Shown piece after piece: positions 50,492 through 58,258 of a DNA stretch of 64,000 nucleotides (positions are counted from its first letter, which is position 1; each line of letters starts with the position of its first letter). The DNA comes from Streptomyces parvulus (GTDB lineage: Bacteria; Actinomycetota; Actinomycetes; Streptomycetales; Streptomycetaceae): contig NZ_BMRX01000013.1 of NCBI RefSeq assembly GCF_014648855.1, positions 62,001-126,000 on the forward strand. Reading direction: 5' to 3'. The translations under genes were made by a program, and so were the position numbers. Below the pieces are notes generated by a model. It did not search any database and was not told where the DNA came from. It saw nothing but the letters and a program-made list of their open reading frames with translations.

Positions 50492-51493
50492 TCAGGAGGG
50501 CGTGAGCACCAGCCGCCCGCGCACCTGCCCGGCCTCCAGCCTGCGATGGGCCTCCGCCGCCCTCGCCAGGGGCAGGCGGTCGGCGATGCGGGGGCGCCAC
50601 GGCGTGTCCACGAGCGCCTCCACGACACCGTCGGCGGCCTCGGCCAGGTCGGCGGTGGTGGCGTTGCTGATCGCGAAGCCGACGATGCTCGCGTCCCTGG
50701 TGTAGAGCCGGCTCACCGGCAGCGGGGCGGGCCCGCCGCCCAGCCCCACCATGGCGACCAGACGTCCGCCCATGGCCAGCGACTCCACGGCGTCGGCCAG
50801 TTCCCCGTGCCCGGACGTGTCGAGGTGGACGTCGTAGCCGTCGGGCGCCGCCCGGCGTGCGCGCTCGGCGAGGTCCGGCGAGGCGTGGTCGAGGACCTCG
50901 GCGGCGCCCAGTGCACGGACCGCGGCCGCGTCCGCCGCCCGTGCGGTGGCGATCACCCGGGCCCCGGCGCGGGCGGCCAGCGCCACGGCCGCGCCGCCCA
51001 CGTTCCCGGCGCCGCCGCCGACGTACACCGTCTCGCCCGCCCGCAGCCGGCCGTGCCGGAAGAGGGCCAGCCAGGCGGAGGCCGCCGGGTGGGCGGCGGC
51101 CACCAGGTGTTCGGCGTCGACGCCGGGCGGCGCCGCGTAGAGGCGGTCGGCGGCGACCGCCGCGTACTCGGCGAAGGAGCCCTGCCGGCCCGCGTGGCCC
51201 AGGCTGTTGCACCACACGCGCTGCCCCGGGGTGAAGCCCGCCGCGCCGGGCCCGGCGTGGGCGACCTCGCCCACCAGGTCGCGGCCGACGACGAAGGGCA
51301 GCGGCAGCGGGGTGGCGTACGCGCCGGACCGGACGAAGGTGTCCACCGGATTGACCGCGACGGCGCAGACCCGCACGAGGACGTCGGTGGGTCCCGCCGG
51401 CGGCACCGGGAGGGGGCCGTGGCGGATGGCGTCGGCCGGACCGACGGCGTCGATGTACGCCGCCCGCATCACGTCGGGGACTGTGCCGTTCAT
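50492..51493 (-). CDS. Zinc-independent NADPH:quinone oxidoreductase-like protein
   Basis: This 333-residue medium-chain dehydrogenase/reductase has an N-terminal GroES-like domain (YIDAVGPADAIRHGPLP, VNPVDTFVRSGAY) and a nucleotide-binding domain with GGGAGNVGGAAVALAARAGARVIATA near 155-180. It lacks the structural-zinc cysteines, as in QOR/CurA-type enzymes. It reduces quinones or enones with NADPH. The ATG at 51493 overlaps the stop of the membrane-protein gene upstream (ATGA). Confidence 0.88.
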   Translation of the reverse strand: MNGTVPDVMRAAYIDAVGPADAIRHGPLPVPPAGPTDVLVRVCAVAVNPVDTFVRSGAYATPLPLPFVVGRDLVGEVAHAGPGAAGFTPGQRVWCNSLGHAGRQGSFAEYAAVAADRLYAAPPGVDAEHLVAAAHPAASAWLALFRHGRLRAGETVYVGGGAGNVGGAAVALAARAGARVIATARAADAAAVRALGAAEVLDHASPDLAERARRAAPDGYDVHLDTSGHGELADAVESLAMGGRLVAMVGLGGGPAPLPVSRLYTRDASIVGFAISNATTADLAEAADGVVEALVDTPWRPRIADRLPLARAAEAHRRLEAGQVRGRLVLTPS

Positions 51494-52032
51494 GACGTCA
51501 TGCTACGAACCGGCCCCTCCCGTCGCAGCCCGCCGGGGCGCTTCCTGCGCCCGCGGCGCGTCGGTCCCCAGGGCTTGAGGACCGAGATCACCGTCATGAA
51601 GACATAGGCCGTGAGCGAGACGACCGGTCCGAACAGGACGTCCCCGGCGTCCGGCAGCGGCTCCCCCGCCGCCACGGCGGTGACCGCGCCGTCGACGCCG
51701 GGGCGCAGGGCGAGGACGGTGGCGGCCGTGGTGGCCAGGGTCAGCCAGAACTTGGTGAACACCCACCGGTGCCGGGCGAGCCCCCAGTGGGTGCCGAGGG
51801 CCAGCACCAGTCCGCTGAGCAGGGTGAGGACGGCGAGCGGCGGCAGCAGCCAGTCGGCGAAGAGCTTCATGCCGCGGACGGCGGCCGCCACCGCGGCCGG
51901 GGAGGCGGTGGTGACCGCGGTGAGTCCGAGGGCCAGCAGCCCGAGGGTGAGCCCGAGCCAGCCGGCGGAGACGACGACGTGGACGACGAGGAGGGCCCGG
52001 CGTGCGGGTCGGCTGAGTTTCACGCCCTCCAC
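51490..52032 (-). CDS. Four-helix integral membrane protein
   Basis: This is a 180-residue protein with helices near 15-35 (LLVVHVVVSAGWLGLTLGLL), 55-80, 95-112 and 130-150, and a strongly basic C-terminal tail. The early His and the pattern of four helices resemble DUF2269-type or cytochrome-b-like small membrane proteins. Without heme ligands confirmed, I leave it unnamed. The start is a GTG at 52032; another GTG three codons on is possible. It is translationally coupled to the quinone reductase gene, so a redox partnership is plausible. Confidence 0.72.
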   Translation of the reverse strand: MEGVKLSRPARRALLVVHVVVSAGWLGLTLGLLALGLTAVTTASPAAVAAAVRGMKLFADWLLPPLAVLTLLSGLVLALGTHWGLARHRWVFTKFWLTLATTAATVLALRPGVDGAVTAVAAGEPLPDAGDVLFGPVVSLTAYVFMTVISVLKPWGPTRRGRRKRPGGLRREGPVRSMTS

Positions 52033-52402
52033 GCTCCCGGCGAACGGCCGCGCGGTCGTCCGGCGGCGGGAGGCACCCGGGGTACTGAGGCGGGAGTATC
52101 CGGCCGGGTCCGGCGTGCCCCGACCGGAGCACGCCCGAGCACGAGGAAACGGTGGATGGCGCTCGAATTAACGGGAATTCACGGAATCCGTAACGCCGTG
52201 AAATTCCGGTCGAATTTCTTTGAATCGGCGACTGATCCGGTCCTTGTCGCACATCCGCGTATCTATGCTGATCAAGCTTCGCCGAGAGGGCGTGGCGGCT
52301 GCCGACGTGCCCGGGGAGGGGTGGCGACGGCGGTCCTGGGGGGGTGCGGAGAAATCGGTCTCGTCACCCTGTGCTCCGTATGAGGAAAGCCGAGGAATTC
52401 CC
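52033..52402. promoter_or_regulatory. Divergent intergenic region with nested inverted repeats
   Basis: This 370-base gap precedes the secreted fascin-like gene. Between 52165 and 52225 it is unusually A+T-rich and holds GGAATTCACGG (52174-52184) facing CCGTGAAATTCC (52196-52207). A perfect ACGGA-A-TCCGT (52181-52191) is nested between them. GAATT words recur around it. No gene is evident. An operator or activator-binding region for the secreted protein is likely. Confidence 0.5.
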
Positions 52403-53053
52403 GTGAGACGTACGACTTCCGTTCTGCTGTCCCTGAGCGCCCTGGTGGCGGTCACCGGTCTGGCCGTTCCCGCGGCGGTCGCCGCGCCGGTCGCCGAGCG
52501 GCCGGCCGCGCCCGCCGGCTGGGAGGCGGTGGACGCGGCCGAGCTGGCGCGCGTGACGGACGGGGCGGAGGCCCGCCGGGCGCCGCTCGCCGCCGCCGCC
52601 GAGGCCGACCTGCTCGCCCTGCAGTCGGTCCGCAACAACCGCTTCGTGGCCACCGAGGTGAACTACCCGGCCCCGAACACCGGTGTGCAGCGCGCCCGTT
52701 CCGCCGAGTTCGGCGGCTCCTGGGAGGGCTTCGCCTTCGAGTGGGACGAGGCGAGCGAGACCTACGCGCTGCGCTCCCTCGCGAACAACCGCTACGTGGC
52801 CGTGGAGAAGAACTACACCGGCAGTGCGCAGAACGTCCTGCGCGCCCGTTCCACGAGCGTGGGCGGCTGGGAGCGGTTCGTCCTGTACTACAACGAGAGC
52901 CTGGACCGCTACGCGCTCCAGTCCACGCTGAACGGCCTCTTCGTCACCATGGAGAACGGCTACACCGGTTCGCTCCAGTACGCGCTGCGCGCCCGCTCCG
53001 CCGAGATCACGGGTTCGTGGGAGGAGTTCGTCCTCTACGACATCGGCGCCTGA
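52403..53053 (+). CDS. Secreted fascin-like beta-trefoil protein
   Basis: This 216-residue protein starts at a GTG with GAGGAA ahead. A signal peptide (RRTTSVLLSLSALVAVTGLA, cleavage near AVAAP at about 28) is followed by a short linker. Three tandem repeats of about 46 residues follow, marked by LLALQSVRNNRFVATEVNY, YALRSLANNRYVAVEKNY and YALQSTLNGLFVTMENGY. Three such repeats make one complete beta-trefoil of the fascin type. Fascin-like trefoils bind actin in eukaryotes, while bacterial secreted ones are usually carbohydrate-binding. No catalytic domain is attached. Confidence 0.82.
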   Translation: MRRTTSVLLSLSALVAVTGLAVPAAVAAPVAERPAAPAGWEAVDAAELARVTDGAEARRAPLAAAAEADLLALQSVRNNRFVATEVNYPAPNTGVQRARSAEFGGSWEGFAFEWDEASETYALRSLANNRYVAVEKNYTGSAQNVLRARSTSVGGWERFVLYYNESLDRYALQSTLNGLFVTMENGYTGSLQYALRARSAEITGSWEEFVLYDIGA

Positions 53054-54033
53054 CCCCGCTGCCGCCATTCCTCGTCGGTGAGGTCCAGCAGCGCCTCGAC
53101 GGCGGCCGCGCCGGGCAGGGGCCCGTGGTCCCCGACCACGCGCAGCGCGGACGTCGCGGTGAGGTGACCCAGGCGCAGCGCCCGGGTGAGACCGGCGCCC
53201 CGCCACAGGCCGGCGAGGAATCCGGCGGCGAACGCGTCGCCGGCGCCGACGGGTTCGACGACGTCCGTCCGCAGGGCGGGCACCGTGCACGCGTCGTCGC
53301 CGGTGTACGCGGTCGCGCTCCGGGCGCCGTCCTTGACGACGAGGACGCGGGGGCCGCCGAGCAGTCCGCGCACGTCGTCGGCGGTCAGGCCGGCGCCCCA
53401 CAGGTCCTGGGCCTCGTCGAGGCCGACGAAGGTGATGTCGGCGCGGCCGGCCAGGTCGCGCAGGACCTGGGGTGCCGTGTCCGGCGGCCACAGCGCGGCG
53501 CGGTGGTTGACGTCGAAGGCGACCGCGTGGGGACGCTCCTCGCGCGGGACGCGCAGCGCCCGTTCCACCAGGGCCCGGCAGGACCCGGACAGTGCCGGGG
53601 TGACGCCGGTCAGATGCAGGAGGGCGGCCCCGCCGACCCGCTCGTCGTCCAGGAGGCCGGGGCCGAGGGCCGAGGCGGCCGAGCCCTTCCGGTAGTAGGT
53701 GACCCGGGTGCCCTCGGCGCCCGGGTCCTTGAGCAGCAGGCCGGTCGGCCGGTCCGGGTCGGTCCGCACGCCCGAGACGTCCACGCCGGCCCCCGCGACG
53801 GCCGCCCGCACCCGCCGGCCGAGGGCGTCGTCGCCGACCGCCGAGAGCCAGGAGACGGGCACCCCGTGGTCGGCGAGGTACATGGCGACGTTCGACTCCG
53901 CGCCCGCCACCGAGAGGCGGACGGACTCGGCGCGGTCCAGGGCGTCGGGCGGTTCGGGCGCCATGGCGGCCATGGTCTCTCCCACGCAGACCACGGGACC
54001 CGGGGCAAGGCGCCAGGCGCTCGCGGCGCTCAT
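53035..54033 (-). CDS. PfkB-family sugar kinase, probable 2-keto-3-deoxygalactonate/gluconate kinase
   Basis: This is a 332-residue ribokinase-fold protein with CVGETMAAMAP near 16, the first PfkB signature region GAESNVAMYLADHGVPVSWLSAVGDDALGRRV near 44-75 and the catalytic VEPVGAGDAFAAGFLAG near 270-285 with Asp base. KDG kinases share this layout. Its place downstream of the aldolase and galactonate dehydratase genes indicates phosphorylation of 2-keto-3-deoxygalactonate. Its 3' end overlaps the convergent trefoil gene by 19 bases. The ATG at 54033 lacks a strong ribosome-binding site. Confidence 0.85.
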   Translation of the reverse strand: MSAASAWRLAPGPVVCVGETMAAMAPEPPDALDRAESVRLSVAGAESNVAMYLADHGVPVSWLSAVGDDALGRRVRAAVAGAGVDVSGVRTDPDRPTGLLLKDPGAEGTRVTYYRKGSAASALGPGLLDDERVGGAALLHLTGVTPALSGSCRALVERALRVPREERPHAVAFDVNHRAALWPPDTAPQVLRDLAGRADITFVGLDEAQDLWGAGLTADDVRGLLGGPRVLVVKDGARSATAYTGDDACTVPALRTDVVEPVGAGDAFAAGFLAGLWRGAGLTRALRLGHLTATSALRVVGDHGPLPGAAAVEALLDLTDEEWRQRGQAPMS

Positions 54034-54181
54034 GCCGGCCGCCCGGGGACGGCGGCGAGCGGTGCGGTCCCCGCGTCGTGCCGGGGCTGAGCGGCCGGCG
54101 TCCACGACCGGCCGCCGCGGTCCACCCCGAGGGGGTCGCCCGCGGCCGTCCGTGCGGAGGGCCGCGTGCGGCGCGCGCCGG

Positions 54182-54814
54182 TCACGGCCGTGCCTCGCGT
54201 ACGGCGGCCCGGAAGGCGCGGGCGCGGTCGCGCAGGGCGTCGAGGCTCCCGCCGTCGGCGGCGTCGCCGACCAGCGGGGAGCCGACGCCGACGGCGGTGG
54301 CACCGGCCGCCAGGTGGGCGCGGGCGGCCGCTTCGTCGACGCCGCCGACGGGTACGAGCGGTGCGTCCGGGAACGGCCCGCGCAGCGCCTTGACGTAGGC
54401 GGGACCGCCGGCCTGGGCAGCGGGGAAGATCTTCAGCGCGTCGGCGCCGAGGGTGCGTGCCGTGAGGATGTCGGTCGGCGTCATGACGCCGGCGAGCACC
54501 GGCATGCCCAGGTCGCGGGCGGCCGGGACGCCCTCGCCGAGGCCGGGGGTGACGGCGAAGTCGGCACCGGCGCGGTGGGCGGCGCGCGCGTCGTCGGCGG
54601 TGAGGACGGTGCCGGCGCCCAGCGGACGGCCGGGGCCGAGGGCCTTCCTGGCCCGCTCGATGACGCCGAGGGCGTCCGCGCCGGTCAGTGACACCTCGAT
54701 GAGGTCCACGCCCTCCTCGGCCAGGGTCAGTACGGTGCGCAGCGCGGCTTCGGCGTCGGCTCCGCGCACGATGGCGACGAGTCGGTGGACGGCCAGGGCC
54801 GCTCGCAGATCCAC
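54182..54814 (-). CDS. eda: KDPG/KDPGal aldolase (2-keto-3-deoxy-6-phosphosugar aldolase)
   Basis: This 210-residue class I aldolase of the Eda/DgoA family has LVAIVRGADAEAAL near 12, EVSLTGADAL near 41, GAGTVLTADDARAAHRAGADFAVTPG near 66-91, Schiff-base lysine in ADALKIFPAAQAGG near 129 and LVPVGGVDEA near 152. It cleaves 6-phospho-2-keto-3-deoxygalactonate to pyruvate and glyceraldehyde-3-phosphate. The start is the GTG at 54814 behind AGGAG. It lies between the dehydratase and kinase genes, completing the DeLey-Doudoroff steps. Confidence 0.9.
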   Translation of the reverse strand: MDLRAALAVHRLVAIVRGADAEAALRTVLTLAEEGVDLIEVSLTGADALGVIERARKALGPGRPLGAGTVLTADDARAAHRAGADFAVTPGLGEGVPAARDLGMPVLAGVMTPTDILTARTLGADALKIFPAAQAGGPAYVKALRGPFPDAPLVPVGGVDEAAARAHLAAGATAVGVGSPLVGDAADGGSLDALRDRARAFRAAVREARP

Positions 54815-54906
54815 AGGAGGTCTCCTTCTCGGGGATTTCGCAGGCCGGCCGCGCGTGGCGGCGGGCCTGCCCGTCAGCGTAGGACGCCGTCCCGTCCGGC
54901 GGCGGA

Positions 54907-54941
54907 CCGGGGCCCGGGGCGGTGCCGGGGCCCGGGGCGGT
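54907..54941. repeat. Two tandem 17-bp copies in the dgoD-eda spacer
   Basis: CCGGGGCCCGGGGCGGT is present at 54907-54923 and 54925-54941 (18-base period). The GC-rich, self-complementary core could form a hairpin between the dehydratase and aldolase genes. Confidence 0.5.
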
Positions 54942-54959
54942 ACCGGTGAGCGCCCGTGC

Positions 54960-56105
54960 TCACCACTCGGCGAACGAGCCGTCCGCGTGCCGCCACACCG
55001 GGTTGCGCCAGGCGTGCCCGTCGCGGTCGGCGGCGCGTACGGCCTTCTCGTCGACGTCGACGCCCAGCCCGGGGGCGTCGCAGCGGGGCGCGTGCCCGTC
55101 GACGAAGCGGAAGGGCTCGGTGTCGACGAGGTACGTCAGCAGGTCGGCGCTCTTGTTGTAGTGGATGCCGCGGCTCTGTTCCTGGATGAGGAAGTTGGGG
55201 GTCGCGAAGGCGACCTGGAGGCTGGCCGCGAGCGCGATCGGGCCGAGCGGGCAGTGCGGGGCGAGCAGCGCGCCGTAGGTGTCGGCGAGCGAGGCGATGC
55301 GGGTCACCTCGGAGACGCCTCCGGCGTGGGAGAGGTCGGGCTGGGCCACCGCGACGCCCGCGGCGAGCACGGGCAGGAACTCGGCCCGGCCGTAGAGCCG
55401 TTCGCCGGTGGCGAGCGGGATGTCGGTGGCCGCGGCCAGCCGGGCGAGCAGGTGGCTCTGCTCGGGCACGACCGGTTCCTCGACGAACAGCGGGTGCAGG
55501 GGGGCGAGTTCGGCCAGGATCCGGCGGGAGCTCGCGGCGGTGAAGCGGCCGTGGAAGTCGACGGCGACGTCGCGGTCCGGGCCCAGGGCCTCGCGGGCGG
55601 CGGCGACCCGGTCGACGACGGCCGCGGTCTCGGCGGGAGTGGTCAGCGGGGAGACCGCTCCGGCGCCGTTCATCTTCACGGCGGTGAAGCCGGCCTCCAC
55701 CTGGGCGGCGATCTGTTCGGCGAGCGCGGCGGGCTCGTCGCCGCCCACCCAGGCGTAGACCCGGACGCGCTCGCGCACGGGGCCGCCGAGCAGGGCGTGC
55801 ACGGGCGCGCCGTAGGTCTTGCCGGCGATGTCCCACAGGGCCTGGTCGAGGCCGGCGACGGCGCTCGACAGGACGGGGCCGCCGCGGTAGAAGCCGCCCT
55901 TGGTGAGGATCTGCCAGTGGTCCTGGATGCGCAGGGGGTCCTTGCCGATCAGCTGCTCGGCCAGGACGTCGACGGCGGCGCGGACGACTTCGGCGCGGCC
56001 CTCGACGACGGGTTCGCCCCAGCCGACCACACCGTCGTCGGTTTCGACGCGGCAGAACAGCCAGCGCGGCGGGACCATGAACGTCTCGATACGGGTGATC
56101 TTCAC
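54960..56105 (-). CDS. dgoD: D-galactonate dehydratase
   Basis: This 381-residue enolase-superfamily enzyme of the mandelate racemase branch has the N-terminal capping MKITRIETFMVPPRWLFCRVETDDGVVGWGEP. The barrel motif VKMNGAG near 145 is followed by metal ligands DFHGRF near 185, EEP near 211 and GERLYG near 237, and by the catalytic HCPLGPIALAASLQ near 287. It dehydrates D-galactonate to 2-keto-3-deoxygalactonate. The GTG start overlaps the regulator stop (GTGA). No sugar-acid transporter is adjacent. Confidence 0.92.
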   Translation of the reverse strand: MKITRIETFMVPPRWLFCRVETDDGVVGWGEPVVEGRAEVVRAAVDVLAEQLIGKDPLRIQDHWQILTKGGFYRGGPVLSSAVAGLDQALWDIAGKTYGAPVHALLGGPVRERVRVYAWVGGDEPAALAEQIAAQVEAGFTAVKMNGAGAVSPLTTPAETAAVVDRVAAAREALGPDRDVAVDFHGRFTAASSRRILAELAPLHPLFVEEPVVPEQSHLLARLAAATDIPLATGERLYGRAEFLPVLAAGVAVAQPDLSHAGGVSEVTRIASLADTYGALLAPHCPLGPIALAASLQVAFATPNFLIQEQSRGIHYNKSADLLTYLVDTEPFRFVDGHAPRCDAPGLGVDVDEKAVRAADRDGHAWRNPVWRHADGSFAEW

Positions 56106-56935
56106 TGGGCGGGGCCGCCTTTCGCCGTCGTCGGGGGTGCCTGGGCCGGTGTCGTCGTGGGTGCCTTGGCCGGTGTCGTCGGGGGTGGTCCGGCAGGTGC
56201 CGGCGGGGTGCCCGCTTCGCCGTCGTCGGGGACGCCCGCGCGTTCCTGGTCGCGGCCGGCCTGGTCGAGCAGCGCCCGCATGGCGGCCTCCGCCGCCGAC
56301 GCGTCGCCGTCGCGCACGGCGTCCAGGACCGCCCGGTGGGCCGGTACCGGGTCACCGCCGTGCGGGGAGCTGTGGACGATGCGGTCGCGATGGGCGAGCC
56401 CCGGCTCGATCACCATCTCCATGCGGGCGAGGAGTTCGTTGTGGGTGGCGGCGAGCAGGGCCCGGTGGAAGGCGAGGTCGGCCGCCACCGCGTGGGCGGG
56501 GTCGGGGTCCGGCTCGCCCATGGCGGTCAGCGCGGTCTCCAGCGCGGCGAGGTCCTCGTCGGTGCGGCGGGCGGCGGCGAGGCGGACGGCGGCCGGTTCG
56601 ACGATGGCGCGCACCTCGGCGAGACTGCGCAGCAGCGCCCGGTCCGAGCCGGTGGTTCCGCCGCCCTCGAACCGCCAGCGCAGGACGTCGGCGTCGAGGA
56701 GGTTCCAGTCGGCGCGGGGGCGGACGAAGGTGCCCCGCTTCTGCCGGGCGTCCACCATGCCCTTGGCGGCCAGCACCTTCAGCGACTCGCGCAGCGCGGT
56801 CAGGCTCACGTCCAGCTCGCTCTGGAGCGCGACCAGGTCGAGCGTGGCTCCCTCGGGGATCCGACCGCCCAGGATGCGGCGGGCGAGCGCTTCCACGGTC
56901 TGGCCGTGTACGCCGCGGCGGGCGTAGGGCGTCAT
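56102..56935 (-). CDS. FadR/GntR-family regulator of the galactonate operon
   Basis: At 277 residues from the ATG at 56935, this protein has a GntR winged helix at about 8-70 (TVEALARRILGGRIPEGATLD, VSLTALRESLKVLAAKGMV) and an FCD effector domain at about 95-225 with the His/Asp metal pattern (AADLAFHRALLAATHNELL, PAHRAVLDAVRDGD). DgoR-type regulators of this family respond to galactonate. A 50-residue Pro/Thr/Ala tail with an octapeptide repeat is unusual. It is first in the operon and overlaps dgoD. Its probable operator is the palindrome at 57011-57023. Confidence 0.88.
   Translation of the reverse strand: MTPYARRGVHGQTVEALARRILGGRIPEGATLDLVALQSELDVSLTALRESLKVLAAKGMVDARQKRGTFVRPRADWNLLDADVLRWRFEGGGTTGSDRALLRSLAEVRAIVEPAAVRLAAARRTDEDLAALETALTAMGEPDPDPAHAVAADLAFHRALLAATHNELLARMEMVIEPGLAHRDRIVHSSPHGGDPVPAHRAVLDAVRDGDASAAEAAMRALLDQAGRDQERAGVPDDGEAGTPPAPAGPPPTTPAKAPTTTPAQAPPTTAKGGPAQ
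56127..56198 (-). repeat. Three 24-bp tandem repeats encoding the regulator tail
   Basis: Units at 56127-56150, 56151-56174 and 56175-56198 differ by a few bases and keep the reading frame. On the minus strand they encode Pro/Thr/Ala octapeptides (PAKAPTTT, PAQAPPTT type). The tail follows the FCD domain and is probably disordered. Confidence 0.75.
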
Positions 56936-57010
56936 GTCGTACGCCTTCCTGCTCCGGGCCGACGGTGACTGCCGGCCGTTCGACTGTGGCCCACACCGGA
57001 GAGCAGCGTC

Positions 57011-57023
57011 AACAATTATTGTT
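57011..57023. promoter_or_regulatory. Perfect palindrome, probable GntR operator in the dgo/DJ-1 divergent region
   Basis: AACAATTATTGTT is a 6-1-6 perfect palindrome in an A+T-rich patch that extends to about 57034. On the minus strand its end overlaps a TTGACG that could be the -35 element of the regulator-dgoD promoter (spacer 18, weak -10 CACAGT). FadR-type operators are commonly short A+T-rich palindromes of this kind. Confidence 0.6.
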
Positions 57024-57153
57024 AATTTATTTTTCCTGGCGGCATCCCGTTGACGGACGTCACTTCCGCTACTGGGGGACGCGGGTGACCAGTCGTTACG
57101 TTCGGGACGCACCCGGCACGGACCGGCCCCCTCCTCCTGTGAAGGACCTCGTC

Positions 57154-57843
57154 ATGCACGCCCAGATAGTCCTGTTCGACGGCTTCGATCCGCTCGACGT
57201 CGTCGCCCCCTTCGAGGTGCTGTCCGCCGGGGGCGGCGCGTCGTCGGGCGCGGTGACCGTGGAGCTGGTCTCCGCCGAGGGGCCGCGCGAGGTGGCCGGC
57301 GGTACCGGCGGGCTGGCGCTGCGCGCCACGGCGGCCCTCGACCCGGACCGCCCCGGACTGGTCCTGGTGCCGGGCGCGGCGGGTCCGGTCGGCGACCCGG
57401 CTGACACCCCCGGCCACGAGGCGGGAGCACCGGCCGAGGGCGGGGACGACACCATCCCCGTCCTGCTGGGCCGCACGCTCGGCACCGCGCTGCCCCGCCT
57501 GATGGCGGCGGCGATGGAGAACCCCGAGGTGACGGTGGCCACCGTCTGCGGCGGCTCCCTGGTCCTGGCCATGGCCGGCCTCCTGGAGGGCCGGCACGCC
57601 ACGACCCACCACCTGGGCCTGGACCTGCTCGACGCGACGGGCGTACACGCGGTGCGCGCCCGGGTGGTCGACGACGGCGACCTGGTCACCGGCGCCGGGG
57701 TCACCTCGGGGCTCGACCTGGGCCTGTACCTGCTCGAACGCGAGGTGGGTCCGCGCATCGCCCACGCCGTGGAGACGCTGTTCGCGTACGAGCGGCGCGG
57801 CACCGTCTGGCGCGCCGAGGGCCCGGAGCCCGCCCCGTTCTGA
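57154..57843 (+). CDS. DJ-1/PfpI-family (glutamine amidotransferase-like) protein
   Basis: This 229-residue protein starts MHAQIVLFDGFDPLDVVAPFEVLS, typical of the GATase1/AraC-N-like DJ-1 group. VLVPGAAG near 70 and the nucleophile elbow TVCGGSLVLAMAGLL with Cys near 132 are visible, then GVTSGLDLGLYLLE near 190. Members act as isonitrile hydratases, chaperones or proteases, or have no known activity. It diverges from the galactonate regulator across a 218-base region and could share its operator. Confidence 0.85.
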   Translation: MHAQIVLFDGFDPLDVVAPFEVLSAGGGASSGAVTVELVSAEGPREVAGGTGGLALRATAALDPDRPGLVLVPGAAGPVGDPADTPGHEAGAPAEGGDDTIPVLLGRTLGTALPRLMAAAMENPEVTVATVCGGSLVLAMAGLLEGRHATTHHLGLDLLDATGVHAVRARVVDDGDLVTGAGVTSGLDLGLYLLEREVGPRIAHAVETLFAYERRGTVWRAEGPEPAPF

Positions 57844-57901
57844 CGCGCCCCGTTCCGACGCGCCCCGCCCGACCGCTCACATCACCAGGAAGAGCAGCGA
57901 C

Positions 57902-58219
57902 ATGTCACCCGAAGGCATCTGGGACCTCACCATCTCCACCCCCATCGGCCGGATCGCGGCCGTGGCCGAGTTCCGCCGCGTCGACGGAACCCTGACCGGC
58001 ACCGCGCGCGGAGCCGGGGAGGAGGTACCACTCGAAGGCGTCGCCCTGGACGGCGACCGCCTCACTTGGAGGCAGTCCGTCACCAGGCCGATGCGGCTGA
58101 ACCTGGCCTTCGACGTGCGGATCGACGGCGACATCCTGGGCGGAACCTCCCGGGCGGGGCGCCTCCCCTCCTCCAAGGTGACCGGCGAACGCCGCGTTTT
58201 GCCCGATTCCTCCAGGTAA
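57902..58219 (+). CDS. Small protein of unknown function
   Basis: This 105-residue soluble, beta-rich-looking protein contains IWDLTISTPIGRIAAVAEF near 6-24, TGTARGAGEEVPLEGVALDGDRLTW near 32 and LNLAFDVRIDGDILGGTSRAG near 66. The layout of short strands and GDRLTW resembles lipocalin-like small proteins seen in actinobacteria, but I do not recognise a named family. The ATG at 57902 has AGGAAGAG upstream. The next membrane protein gene follows 39 bases downstream. Confidence 0.65.
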   Translation: MSPEGIWDLTISTPIGRIAAVAEFRRVDGTLTGTARGAGEEVPLEGVALDGDRLTWRQSVTRPMRLNLAFDVRIDGDILGGTSRAGRLPSSKVTGERRVLPDSSR

Positions 58220-58258
58220 CCCGGTTGGTGGACATCCACGTGCGACGAGGTGAGAACC

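Noticed and set aside
54034..54181. Small gene between the kinase and aldolase genes
   Set aside because: The frames there are Arg/Pro-rich continuations without start signals; only a GC-rich spacer is supported.
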